Made by a program: the position numbers and the translations under genes. A DNA stretch of 64,000 nucleotides. Origin: Roseiarcus sp963835215 (GTDB lineage: Bacteria; Pseudomonadota; Alphaproteobacteria; Rhizobiales; Beijerinckiaceae). The DNA lies in assembly GCA_963835215.1 (NCBI GenBank), contig CAWIES010000003.1, positions 372,001 through 436,000 on the forward strand. The letters are read 5' to 3'. Shown piece by piece: positions 26,454-35,084 of the stretch (positions are counted from its first letter, which is position 1; each line of letters begins with the position of its first letter). The notes under the pieces are model-generated. The model saw only the letters and a list, made by a program, of their open reading frames with translations, ran no database searches and had not been told where the DNA came from.

Positions 26454-27152
26454 ATGTCCGTCATCGAATCCGTTCGCCGCCAGCTCGTTCCCATCCACCC
26501 GCAAGGCTACATCTTCATCGCGGCTTTCGCCGCGGCGACGCTGTTCTTGGCTTGGGTTTGGGCGCCGCTCGGCTGGCTGGCGTTCGTCGCGACTCTTTGG
26601 TGCGTTTACTTCTTTCGCGACCCCGCGCGCGTGACGCCGCTGGCGGCCGATCTCGTCATCGCCCCGGCTGACGGCGTCATCTCTTTCGCCGGCCTCGCGA
26701 CGCCGCCCCCGGAACTGGGCCTTGGCGCCGCGCCGCTGCAGCGGCTGTCGGTTTTCATGTCGGTGTTCGATTGCCACGTCAATCGCGCGCCGGTCGAGGG
26801 GCGGGTGCGGCGCGTCGTCTATCATCCCGGCGCCTTTCTCAGCGCCGATCTCGACAAGGCGAGCGAAGCCAATGAGCGCAACGGCGTGGTGATCGAGAAC
26901 GCGGCCGGTTCGTTCGGCGTCGTCCAGATCGCCGGCCTCGTCGCGCGCCGCATCGTCTGCTTCACGCAGGAAGGCGCGCATCTCGCCGCTGGCGATCGCT
27001 TCGGCCTCATCCGCTTTGGCTCGCGGGTCGATGTCTACCTACCCGAGGGCGCGCGCATCGCAGTCGGCGTTGGCGCGCGGTCGGTCGCGGGCGAGACGGT
27101 CCTGGCCGAGTTCGGCCGCGCCGGGCCGCCGCGGCAATTCCGCTTGAGCTGA
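26454..27152 (+). CDS. psd: Phosphatidylserine decarboxylase
   Basis: A 232-residue proenzyme of the short (type B) class. An N-terminal membrane segment (about 20-55) is followed by the catalytic core. VIAPADGVISF, FMSVFDCHVNRAPVEGRV and RNGVVIEN hold conserved residues. The C-terminal RFGSRVDVYLP contains the Gly-Ser at which the protein cleaves itself to create the pyruvoyl group. Psd makes phosphatidylethanolamine at the inner membrane. It lies 14 bases before pssA, the preceding pathway enzyme, so the two form one operon. Confidence 0.96.
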   Translation: MSVIESVRRQLVPIHPQGYIFIAAFAAATLFLAWVWAPLGWLAFVATLWCVYFFRDPARVTPLAADLVIAPADGVISFAGLATPPPELGLGAAPLQRLSVFMSVFDCHVNRAPVEGRVRRVVYHPGAFLSADLDKASEANERNGVVIENAAGSFGVVQIAGLVARRIVCFTQEGAHLAAGDRFGLIRFGSRVDVYLPEGARIAVGVGARSVAGETVLAEFGRAGPPRQFRLS

Positions 27153-27166
27153 GGGGAGCGCGGCCG

Positions 27167-27967
27167 GTGAACGAGCTTCCGCCCCCGTCCTCGCGAGCGC
27201 GCCCGGTGCGGCGTCGCATGCCCGGCATCCGGGCGGTGCCGATGCGGCTGCTGGTTCCCAATCTGGTGACGCTGCTCGCTCTGTGCCTCGGCATGACGGC
27301 GATCCGCTTCGCCATCGAAGGGTCGATCGAATGGGCGGTGAGCGCCATCGCCGCTGCGGCGGTGCTTGACGGGCTCGACGGGCGGATCGCGCGCGCGTTG
27401 AAGGGCACCTCGCGCTTTGGCGCCGAGCTCGATTCGCTGGTCGATTTCGTCGACTTCGGCGTCGCGCCCGGCGTCGTGCTCTATGTCTCCGGCCTCGACC
27501 AGATGAAGAGCCTGGGCTGGCTGGCGACGCTGGTTTTCGTCATCGCCTGCGCGCTGCGGCTCGCCCGCTTCAACGTGTCGGTCGACGACCCCGAGACGCC
27601 GGACTGGCGCAAGAACTTCTTTGTCGGCATGCCGGCGCCGGCCGGCGCGATCGTCGGCTTGTTGCCGGTTTACCTGCGCTTTCTCCTCTCCGACCCCAGC
27701 GGCGCACCGCGCTTCGTCGGGCTCGAGATCGCCTATGTCGTCGGCGTCGCGCTGCTGATGGCGAGCCGGGTGCCACATTTTTCCGGCAAGTCGCTCGGCC
27801 GCGTGCCGCACGACTACGTCGCCCCGGTGCTGATCGGACTGGCGGCGGCGCTGCTGCTCACCATCAACTTCCCGTTCCAGTCGCTGGTCGCGCTGTCGCT
27901 CGCCTATCTGTTCACCATTCCCTTCAGCGTGCGCCGCTACCTGACCCTGAGCCGCCAACAGGGCTGA
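27167..27967 (+). CDS. pssA: CDP-diacylglycerol-serine O-phosphatidyltransferase
   Basis: A 266-residue integral membrane CDP-alcohol phosphatidyltransferase that makes phosphatidylserine. The catalytic motif D-G-x2-A-R-x8-G-x3-D-x3-D is complete, split here as LDGLDGRIARALKG and FGAELDSLVDFVDFG. Six to seven hydrophobic segments and RVPHFSGKSLGRVPHDY in the cytoplasmic loop fit the rhizobial enzyme. Translation starts at GTG with GAGGGGAG upstream. Together with psd it provides the two-step route from CDP-diacylglycerol to phosphatidylethanolamine. Confidence 0.96.
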   Translation: MNELPPPSSRARPVRRRMPGIRAVPMRLLVPNLVTLLALCLGMTAIRFAIEGSIEWAVSAIAAAAVLDGLDGRIARALKGTSRFGAELDSLVDFVDFGVAPGVVLYVSGLDQMKSLGWLATLVFVIACALRLARFNVSVDDPETPDWRKNFFVGMPAPAGAIVGLLPVYLRFLLSDPSGAPRFVGLEIAYVVGVALLMASRVPHFSGKSLGRVPHDYVAPVLIGLAAALLLTINFPFQSLVALSLAYLFTIPFSVRRYLTLSRQQG

Positions 27968-28082
27968 AAAATCAACGCGCTCAAAGCGGATAACCGTTTC
28001 CCCACGGCGGAATTTCATATAGGGTTCGCGCGCTTTGCGGCGCCCCGTCACGACGGGTGCGCCGCGCTCAAGAAAGGCCCAA

Positions 28083-28301
28083 ATGTCGAAGGAAGAATTG
28101 CTAGAGTTTCCCGGATTCGTCGTCGAGCTGCTGCCCAACGCGACCTTTCGCGTCAAGCTCGAGAACGACCACGAGATCATCGCCCACACCGCCGGCAAGA
28201 TGCGCAAGAACCGCATCCGCGTGCTGGCCGGCGACAAGGTTCTGGTCGAGATGACGCCCTACGATCTGACCAAGGGCCGCATCACCTATCGGTTCAAGTA
28301 G
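28083..28301 (+). CDS. infA: Translation initiation factor IF-1
   Basis: A 72-residue S1/OB-fold protein. VVELLPNATFRVKLENDHEI, HTAGKMRKNRIRVLAGDKV and the C-terminal YDLTKGRITYRFK are all standard IF-1 blocks. IF-1 occupies the ribosomal A site during initiation. ATG at 28083 is preceded by GAAAGG. It is followed closely by maf and yacG, and the three may form a small housekeeping unit. Confidence 0.98.
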   Translation: MSKEELLEFPGFVVELLPNATFRVKLENDHEIIAHTAGKMRKNRIRVLAGDKVLVEMTPYDLTKGRITYRFK

Positions 28302-28338
28302 GCGCGCTTCATGCAGGCGCCGCAGTGAGGAACGCCGC

Positions 28339-28971
28339 GTGAGCGACACCGACGCGCGTCCCCGTCTGGTCCTGGCCTCTGGCTCGCCGCGCCGTCTCGC
28401 GCTGCTCGCGCAGATTGGCGTCGCGCCTGACGCCGTCATTCCCGCCGATATCGAAGAAACGCCGCGGCGTAACGAATCGCCGCGCGCGCTGGCGCAGCGA
28501 CTGAGCTCCGAAAAGGCGATGATCGCCGCCGAGATCGCGCGCAAGCGGCCAGAACTGGGCGCCGTCCTGACGCTGGCGGCCGACACGGTGGTGTGCGTCG
28601 GACGACGCGTGTTGCCCAAATGCGAGATCCTCGACGAGGCGGAGGACTGCCTCAGCCTGCTCTCCGGCCGCGCTCATCGCGTTTACACCGGTTTGACGCT
28701 GGTCACGACGATCGGCGGTCAGCGCCATCGCCTGGTCGAGACCCGCGTGCGCTTCAAGCGCCTGTCGCGCGCCGAAGCGAACGCCTATCTCGCCAGCGGC
28801 GAATGGCGCGGCAAGGCCGGCGGCTACGCCATTCAAGGCCTCGCCGGCGCCTTCGTGCTGCGCCTGGTCGGCTCCTACACCAGCGTTGTCGGCCTGCCGC
28901 TGGCTGAAACGGCCGGGCTGCTGATCGGCGAAGGCTACCCCGTCCTCGACGCCTGGGCGCCGGGAGGCTGA
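28339..28971 (+). CDS. maf: Maf-type nucleoside triphosphate pyrophosphatase
   Basis: A 210-residue Maf/HAM1-like hydrolase. LVLASGSPRRLALLAQIGV is the opening substrate loop, AADTVVCVG holds the catalytic aspartate, and GEWRGKAGGYAIQGLAGAFV is the conserved second half. Maf proteins hydrolyse modified or canonical pyrimidine nucleotides and have been linked to control of septation. It starts at GTG 37 bases after infA, and yacG begins 3 bases after its stop. Confidence 0.93.
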   Translation: MSDTDARPRLVLASGSPRRLALLAQIGVAPDAVIPADIEETPRRNESPRALAQRLSSEKAMIAAEIARKRPELGAVLTLAADTVVCVGRRVLPKCEILDEAEDCLSLLSGRAHRVYTGLTLVTTIGGQRHRLVETRVRFKRLSRAEANAYLASGEWRGKAGGYAIQGLAGAFVLRLVGSYTSVVGLPLAETAGLLIGEGYPVLDAWAPGG

Positions 28972-28974
28972 CTC

Positions 28975-29178
28975 ATGGCGGCTAAGGCGGAGAAGCACGC
29001 TAGCGCGGCAAGCGCGAGCAAGCTCAAATGCGTGATCTGCGGCAAGCCGCGCGCGGCGCGCTACGATCCGTTCTGCTCGAAGCGATGCGCCGATGTCGAC
29101 CTGCATCGTTGGTTCAAGGGGAGCTACGTGATCCCCGGCGGCGAGCCGACGAAGCCCGAGGGCGAGGACGAAGAGTAG
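28975..29178 (+). CDS. yacG: DNA gyrase inhibitor YacG
   Basis: A 67-residue zinc protein. The four zinc ligands are CVICGKP (C-x2-C) and FCSKRCADVDLHRW (C-x3-C), followed by the family's aromatic WFKGSYVIPG and an acidic tail. YacG binds the gyrase B C-terminal domain and blocks supercoiling. In the same unit as infA and maf. Confidence 0.94.
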   Translation: MAAKAEKHASAASASKLKCVICGKPRAARYDPFCSKRCADVDLHRWFKGSYVIPGGEPTKPEGEDEE

Positions 29179-29225
29179 CCGAACCCCCTTCTGCGCGCAG
29201 CGGGGAAGGGGCGCATCATCGCGTC

Positions 29226-31382
29226 TCACCCGCCCACTGACGCCGCCTTCACGCCGTTCTCCGCTCGCTCTTCCCCGCCCAGCCGCCCCTCGGCGCAGGC
29301 GATGGCGAAGGCGTAGGCGCGAGCGACATCGTCGAGGCGCTCGAGCCGGCCTGGCGCGCCGCCGTGGCCCGCCTCCATCGCGGTGCGTAGCAGGATCGGG
29401 CCGCCGCCGGTCATCGTCGCCCTGAGCCGCGCCACCCATTTGGCCGGCTCCCAATAGGTGACGCGCGGATCGGTCAGCCCGGCGAGAACCAGGATCGCCG
29501 GGTAGCGCTGCGGGCGGACGTTGTCATAGGGGCTGTAGCCGCGAATGCTGGCGAAGGCTTCGCTGCTGCGGATCGGATCGCCCCATTCGAGCCATTCGGG
29601 CGGGGTCAGCGGCAAGCTGCCGTCGAGCATCGTGTTGAGCACGTCGACGAACGGCACGTCGGCGATGATCCCGGCGTAAAGCTCCGGCGCCATATTGGCG
29701 ATCGCGCCCATCAACATGCCCCCCGCACTGCCGCCATGAGCGATCACGCCGCGCGCCGACGCGAAGCCCGCAGCGACGAGATGGCGGGTGGCGGCGATGA
29801 AATCGGTGAATGTGTTGGGCTTGGCGGCGAGCTTGCCTCCTTCGTACCAGCGCCAGCCCTTCTCCGTGCCGCCGCGCACATGGGCGAGCGCGTAGACAAA
29901 GCCGCGATCGACCAGCGACAGGCGATTGGTCGAGAAATTGGCGTCGATGGTTTGCCCGTAAGCGCCATAGCCGTAGATCACCAGCGGCGCTGTGCCGTCG
30001 AGCGCAAGATCGCGGCGATAGAGCAGCGAGATCGGCACGCTCTCGCCATCGTCGGCGCGGGCGAACACCGAGCGCGTCACATAGGCCGAGGCGTCGAAGT
30101 CCTTCGGCGTCATCTGCTTCTTGCGCAGCATGCGCTGGCGCAGCCTGACGTCGTAGTCGTAAATCTCCTGGCTGCACGCCATCGACGAGAAGCCGAAGCG
30201 AAACACCGACGCATCGAACTCGTAGACCGTCTCGAGCGTCAGATGATAGGTCTGCGCCTCAAAGGGGATCGCGTGGGCGCCGCCGCCGGCGAACTCGTGA
30301 ACGAACAGGCGCGGCGCGCCGTCCTCGCGCGCCAGCACGACTAGGAAGTCCCTGAACAGCGAGACTTGCTCGATCAGCCGCCCGTCCTGATGGGGAATGA
30401 ACGGGCGCCAGTTGGCCTCCTCCGGCGCCGCGCGCGGCGCGACGACGACGCGAAAGTCGCGAGCGCCGCCGCTGTTGGTGCGGATGTAAAAGACCTCGCC
30501 ATGATCCATCGCATCGTAACGGTGGCCGGGCCGGCGCGCGGCGATCAGGCGCGGCCGAGCAGCGGGATCGAGAAGATCGACGACGTGGGTCTCCGAGGCG
30601 TCGTGGCCGTGGACCGAGATCATCGCGACGCGGCCGAGCCGGCTCGGCCTGATGGCGATAAACCAGGCGGGGTCCGCCTCCTCAAAAATCTGCGCGTCCT
30701 CGTCCTGCGCTGTCCCGAGGCGATGCAGCATCACCCGCCAGGGGCGATGGCTTTCGTCCTGCTCGACATAGAGGAAGGCAAGCGAGTCGCGCGTCCACAC
30801 GACCTCGCCAGTGGCGCGCTCGACCAGATCGGGTAAATCCGCTTCGCCGTCGATGTCGCGCACACGAATCGCGAACATTTCCGAGCCCTTGTCGTCGGCG
30901 CTCCAGGCGAGCTTGCGGTGATCGGGCGCGTGGCGGGCGAAGGTGAGCTGGAAAAAGCTCTTGCCTTCGGCGCGGGCGTCGCCGTCGAGCAGCACGCTTT
31001 CGCGGCCGCCCCCGCGCGGCTTGCGGCAATAGATGCGATGCTGGCCGCCGTGGCGGAAGCGCGAATAATAGGCGTAGGGGCCATCCGTCTGCGGAACGTC
31101 GCTGTCGTCTTCCTTCAGCCGCGCCCGCATCTCGCGCGCGAGCTGGCGTTGCAGATTGCGAGTCGGCGCCAGCAGCGCGTCAGAATAGGCGTTCTCCGCT
31201 TCGAGCAGCGCGTGAATGTCGGCGGGCAGCGCGGCGGGCTCGCTGAGCACCTCGCGCCAATTGTCGGCGCGAATCCAGGCGTAGTCGTCGACCCACGCGA
31301 AGCCGTGGGCGTGGCGCTCCTGCGGCCGCTTGGCGGCGATCGGCGGCGCGGGCGCGCCGCGCGACGGCTTGGCGTCAGGCAT
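29226..31382 (-). CDS. S9 family peptidase, oligopeptidase B type
   Basis: A 718-residue prolyl-oligopeptidase-like enzyme: an N-terminal seven-bladed propeller (about residues 80-430) and an alpha/beta hydrolase domain (about 435-700). The nucleophile Ser is in AHGGSAGGMLMG, the acid in AGLTDPRVTYWEP and the His in EAGHGGAPGR. PLVIYGYGAYG and RGGTEKGW are further S9A/PtrB marks; oligopeptidase B cuts after basic residues in short peptides. No signal peptide is seen. ATG at 31382 has AGGAGGG upstream, and the gene starts 9 bases after the Gfo/Idh gene ends. Confidence 0.94.
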   Translation of the reverse strand: MPDAKPSRGAPAPPIAAKRPQERHAHGFAWVDDYAWIRADNWREVLSEPAALPADIHALLEAENAYSDALLAPTRNLQRQLAREMRARLKEDDSDVPQTDGPYAYYSRFRHGGQHRIYCRKPRGGGRESVLLDGDARAEGKSFFQLTFARHAPDHRKLAWSADDKGSEMFAIRVRDIDGEADLPDLVERATGEVVWTRDSLAFLYVEQDESHRPWRVMLHRLGTAQDEDAQIFEEADPAWFIAIRPSRLGRVAMISVHGHDASETHVVDLLDPAARPRLIAARRPGHRYDAMDHGEVFYIRTNSGGARDFRVVVAPRAAPEEANWRPFIPHQDGRLIEQVSLFRDFLVVLAREDGAPRLFVHEFAGGGAHAIPFEAQTYHLTLETVYEFDASVFRFGFSSMACSQEIYDYDVRLRQRMLRKKQMTPKDFDASAYVTRSVFARADDGESVPISLLYRRDLALDGTAPLVIYGYGAYGQTIDANFSTNRLSLVDRGFVYALAHVRGGTEKGWRWYEGGKLAAKPNTFTDFIAATRHLVAAGFASARGVIAHGGSAGGMLMGAIANMAPELYAGIIADVPFVDVLNTMLDGSLPLTPPEWLEWGDPIRSSEAFASIRGYSPYDNVRPQRYPAILVLAGLTDPRVTYWEPAKWVARLRATMTGGGPILLRTAMEAGHGGAPGRLERLDDVARAYAFAIACAEGRLGGEERAENGVKAASVGG

Positions 31383-31391
31383 GTCGCCCTC

Positions 31392-32396
31392 CTACACCTG
31401 CTCCCATGCATTGCTGCGCGCCGAGCGGAAGGCCGCGTCGATGACGCGCATGTTGGCGATGGCGTCTTCGATCGGCGATTCGAGCGCCCCATCGCCCAGC
31501 GCCGCGCGCGAAAAGGCGTCGCCCTGCAGCGTGTATTGATCGCAGATAGGGAACTCTTCGACGCGCGCGCCCCCGCCCACGAGATCCACGCCGCTGTCGA
31601 TGGTTATGCGCGTTGGCCGATCTTTCGGCGCGTTGAAGGGAATGGCGACTTCGAGACGGCCCTTTTCGCCGACCAGCGTCACCCGCTGAAGGGCGGAGAG
31701 CTGCGTCGCGCACGAGAAGGTCAGATGCCGACCGCCGGGAAACTCGATCAGCGCGCTCGCCAGCCGATCAGTGCCAAAAGCGGGATCGACGTCGAGCGCG
31801 GCGACGACGCGGATCGGTTCGGCGGCAAAGATATAGCGGGCGGTGTTGATCGCGTAGCAGCCGATGTCGTAGAGCCCGCCCCCGCCCGGCGGCTTGTTGC
31901 GGATGTTGGCCGGGTCGGTCAGGCGATAGGAAAAGAAGGTCTGGATCGCCCGCACCTCGCCGAGCGCGCCCGAGCGCGCGATCTCGCGCGCGCGGCGCCA
32001 TTGCGGGTGATAGCGAACCATGAAGGCTTCGGCGACGAGCTTGCCGGCGCTGTCGCGCGCCGCAACCAGCGCCTGCGCCTCCTTGGCGTCGAGGGCGATC
32101 GGCTTCTCGCACAGAACATGCTTGCCCGCCTTGAGCGCTCGGATCGTCCACTCGACGTGCAACTCGTTGGGCAGTGGATTGTAGATCGCCTCGATCATCG
32201 GGTCGGCAAGCAGCGCCTCATAAGAACCATAGGCCTGGGGGATGCCGAGCTTGGCCGCCACCGCCTTGGCGCGTGAAAGATCGCGCGAGGCGATCGCGTC
32301 AATCCGCGCGACTTCGCCGCGCTGCATGGCGGGGATCACCTGCTCGACGCCGATTTTGGCGACACTGAGCACGCCCCAAGACAGTTTGCGGGTCAT
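31392..32396 (-). CDS. Gfo/Idh/MocA family oxidoreductase
   Basis: A 334-residue NAD(P)-dependent sugar or cyclitol oxidoreductase. A Rossmann half (about 1-120) with SVAKIGVEQVIPAM at the dinucleotide loop, VLCEKPIALDAKEA with the conserved EKP lysine, then a C-terminal sheet domain with GGGGLYDIGCYAINTARY, the family's D-x-G-x-Y/H block. The natural substrate cannot be read from sequence. ATG at 32396 is preceded by GGGAGGGG. It is co-directional with the S9 peptidase downstream and divergent from the TMEM175-type gene. Confidence 0.92.
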   Translation of the reverse strand: MTRKLSWGVLSVAKIGVEQVIPAMQRGEVARIDAIASRDLSRAKAVAAKLGIPQAYGSYEALLADPMIEAIYNPLPNELHVEWTIRALKAGKHVLCEKPIALDAKEAQALVAARDSAGKLVAEAFMVRYHPQWRRAREIARSGALGEVRAIQTFFSYRLTDPANIRNKPPGGGGLYDIGCYAINTARYIFAAEPIRVVAALDVDPAFGTDRLASALIEFPGGRHLTFSCATQLSALQRVTLVGEKGRLEVAIPFNAPKDRPTRITIDSGVDLVGGGARVEEFPICDQYTLQGDAFSRAALGDGALESPIEDAIANMRVIDAAFRSARSNAWEQV

Positions 32397-32538
32397 CGTC
32401 CCCTCCCATTGGCTGACTGCGGCGCACCATAGCGATTTTCCCGCGCGACGGAACCGCCCCCGCGCTTGCCGCCCTAGCCGCCGGCGCCCTATCGTCAAAG
32501 CGGCTCGATTTTGGTCAACCGCCGGATGGGGGGCGATC

Positions 32539-33156
32539 TTGGCTCAAGCGGAGGACGCCTTCTCCAAGGCGCGGCTCGAAGCGTTCTCCGACGGCGTGAT
32601 CGCCGTCATCATCACCATTATGGTCCTCGACCTGAAGGCGCCCGCGAGCGCCGACCCGGCCGATCTCTTCAAGCTGTGGCCCTCGTTCACGATCTATCTC
32701 GTCAGCTTCGCCTTCGTCGCGATCTATTGGATCAACCATCACGCGATCATGACCGCCGCGCACCACGCGACGGCGAGCCTGATCTGGGCGAACAACGCGC
32801 TGCTGTTCTGCCTTTCGCTCGTTCCCTTCGCCACCGCCTATGTCGGCGCGACGGATCTCGCGCCGTTCCCGACTATGGTCTACGCCGCGCTGCAGTTCGT
32901 CTGCGGCCTCGCCTTCAACCTGACCTTCGCGACGATCGTCGCCCAGCGACGCAACGATGCGGCGTTCATGGCGGGCGTGCGGGCGCGCCGGCTCCAGAAC
33001 TACGCCGCCAACGGCGCTTATCTGCTTTCAATCATCGTCGCCGCATGGAGCCCGACGAGCGCGCTGGCGCTGTTCGTCGCCGTCGCGGTCGCCTATGTCG
33101 TTCCGGGCCTGTTCACCGAAGTGCCGCTGCCGCGAGCCGCGCGCCCCGAGGCCTGA
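32539..33156 (+). CDS. TMEM175-family (DUF1211) membrane protein, putative potassium channel
   Basis: A 205-residue protein with six hydrophobic segments. The opening RLEAFSDGVIAVIITIMVL has the FSDG motif at the start of the first helix, which lines the pore in TMEM175 channels; IYWINHHAIMTAAHHAT follows as the second and third segment link. Bacterial relatives form tetrameric potassium-permeable channels without a classical selectivity filter. The start is a TTG at 32539, placed after GGGGGGCGA; no in-frame ATG fits. Physiological role unknown. Confidence 0.9.
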   Translation: MAQAEDAFSKARLEAFSDGVIAVIITIMVLDLKAPASADPADLFKLWPSFTIYLVSFAFVAIYWINHHAIMTAAHHATASLIWANNALLFCLSLVPFATAYVGATDLAPFPTMVYAALQFVCGLAFNLTFATIVAQRRNDAAFMAGVRARRLQNYAANGAYLLSIIVAAWSPTSALALFVAVAVAYVVPGLFTEVPLPRAARPEA

Positions 33157-33157
33157 C

Positions 33158-34189
33158 CTATTTCTCGGTCGGCAGACGCCCTTCGCTCTGGCGGCCCAGC
33201 ATCCAGCCGGGATATTCGGGCCGCGGCGCGCTCACTGTATCGAGCGCGGCGATCTCATCGGCGCTGAGCGTCAGCTTGGCGGCGGCGAGATTGTCGTCGA
33301 GCTGTTCGATCGTCTTGGCGCCGACGATGACGCTCATCACCCCCTTGCGCTGCAACAGCCAGGCGAGCGCAACACGCGCCACCGAGACGTCATGCGCCTT
33401 GGCGATCGGCCGCATGGCGTCGACGATGTCGAAGGCGCGCTCGCGCTCGACGGGCGGAAAATCGAACACCGCGCGGCGCGTCCCCTCCGGCCCCTTGCCG
33501 TCGCGGGCGAACTTGCCGCTGAGCAACCCGCCGGCGAGCGGGCTCCACACCATCACGCCGAGCCCCTGATCCTCGACCAGCGGCAGCACCTCGCGCTCAA
33601 GATCGCGCCCCGCGATCGTGTAATAGGCCTGCACCGTCTCGAAGCGGGCGAAGCCGCACTGCTGCGAAATACCGAGCGCCTTCATGATCTGCCAGGCGGC
33701 GAGATTGGAGCAGCCGATCGTGCGCACCAGGCCGCGCGACACGCAATCGTCAAGCGCGCGCAAGGTTTCCTCGATCGGCGTCACGGCGTCAAAGCCGTGG
33801 ATCTGGTAGAGATCGACGTAGTCGAGGCCGAGCCGCTTCAGGCTGCCGGCGATCTGATCCATGACGTGGCCGCGCGACAGGCCGACCGCATTGGGACCCG
33901 GCCCGGTGCGGCCGCGCACCTTGGTGGCGATGATCACATCTTCGCGCGCAACCTTAAGATCGCGCAGCGCCTGACCAAGCATCGCCTCCGATTGACCTTC
34001 CGAATAGACGTCGGCGGTGTCGATGAAATTGACACCAGCGGCGAGCGCGCGCTCGACCAGCTCGCTCGCACCCTTCTGCTCGACCGTGCCGATCGACCGC
34101 CAAAAGCCCGCGCCGCCGTGGAAAGTCATCGCCCCGAGACAGATTTCCGAAACGAATTGGCCGGTGCGGCCGAGCGGACGATAGTGCAT
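33158..34189 (-). CDS. Aldo/keto reductase
   Basis: A 343-residue NADPH-dependent (beta/alpha)8 oxidoreductase. The tetrad is visible: Asp and Tyr in FIDTADVYSEGQSE, Lys in IIATKVRG, and His in VDLYQIHGFD. GCSNLAAWQIMKAL and YYTIAGRDLEREVLPL place it with the YajO/tas-like group. Substrate unknown. The ATG at 34189 (MHYRPLGRTG) is preferred to 34204 because GGAG precedes it. Its stop is 1 base from the convergent TMEM175-type gene's stop. Confidence 0.93.
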   Translation of the reverse strand: MHYRPLGRTGQFVSEICLGAMTFHGGAGFWRSIGTVEQKGASELVERALAAGVNFIDTADVYSEGQSEAMLGQALRDLKVAREDVIIATKVRGRTGPGPNAVGLSRGHVMDQIAGSLKRLGLDYVDLYQIHGFDAVTPIEETLRALDDCVSRGLVRTIGCSNLAAWQIMKALGISQQCGFARFETVQAYYTIAGRDLEREVLPLVEDQGLGVMVWSPLAGGLLSGKFARDGKGPEGTRRAVFDFPPVERERAFDIVDAMRPIAKAHDVSVARVALAWLLQRKGVMSVIVGAKTIEQLDDNLAAAKLTLSADEIAALDTVSAPRPEYPGWMLGRQSEGRLPTEK

Positions 34190-34304
34190 GAGGGGAAGCT
34201 CCATGAGGTCGCGAGGCTACTGGGCCGGGCCCGACGCCGCGTCGGCTTCAGTTATGGACGAGCGCGGGCTGTCGCAAGGGCTGCGAGCGCAAACGGCGAC
34301 GGAG

Positions 34305-35084
34305 TCACGCCGCCTTTTCGACCGGGGGCGCCAGGGCGCCGGTCATCATCGCGACGGCGTCGGACATCGTGTTCTTGCGTGGATCGATCACGGTCAGGCG
34401 GCGGCCCAGCCGATGGATGTGGATGCGGTCCGCAACTTCGAACACATGCGGCATGTTGTGCGAGATCAGGATGATCGGCAGGCCGCGCTTCTTGACGTCG
34501 AGGATGAGCTCGAGCACCCGGCGCGATTCCTTGACGCCAAGCGCCGCCGTCGGCTCGTCCATGATGATCACCCGCCGCGCGAACGCCGCCGCGCGCGCCA
34601 CCGCGACGCCCTGGCGCTGGCCGCCCGACAGCGTCTCGACCGGCTGATTGATGTTCTGGATCGTCATCAGCCCGAGCGCATTGAGTTTTTCGCGCGCGAA
34701 CTTCTGCATCCCGGCGCGATCGAGGGCGCGGAAGATGCGCCCTTTGACGCCATGCGAGCGAAGCTCGCGGCCAAGGAACATGTTGTCGGCGATCGACAGC
34801 GCCGGCGACAACGCGAGATTCTGGTAGACTGTCTCGATGCCCGCCTCGCGCGCGTCGATCGGCGAGCGAAAATTGACGGCCTCGCCGCTGAGGCGGATTT
34901 CGCCGCTGTCGGGAATTACGGCGCCGCAGATCGCCTTGATCAGCGTCGATTTGCCGGCGCCATTGTCGCCGATCACCGCCAGGATCTCGCCGGGATAAAG
35001 ATCGAAATCGGCATGATCGAGCGCGATAACCGGGCCGTAGCGTTTGACGAGCTGCCGGCAGGTGAGGATCGGTTCGACGCTCAT
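34305..35084 (-). CDS. Sugar ABC importer ATP-binding protein (FrcA-like)
   Basis: A 259-residue single-domain ATPase, unlike the double-domain RbsA/XylG type. Walker A is VIGDNGAGKST, Q-loop TVYQNLALSP, signature ETLSGGQRQGVAVAR, Walker B VIIMDEPTAALG and H-loop ILISHNMPHV. The single-domain form of about 260 residues matches the fructose importer ATPase FrcA of rhizobia. The ATG at 35084 overlaps the permease stop (ATGA), so the two are translationally coupled. Energises uptake by the adjacent permease and binding protein. Confidence 0.93.
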   Translation of the reverse strand: MSVEPILTCRQLVKRYGPVIALDHADFDLYPGEILAVIGDNGAGKSTLIKAICGAVIPDSGEIRLSGEAVNFRSPIDAREAGIETVYQNLALSPALSIADNMFLGRELRSHGVKGRIFRALDRAGMQKFAREKLNALGLMTIQNINQPVETLSGGQRQGVAVARAAAFARRVIIMDEPTAALGVKESRRVLELILDVKKRGLPIILISHNMPHVFEVADRIHIHRLGRRLTVIDPRKNTMSDAVAMMTGALAPPVEKAA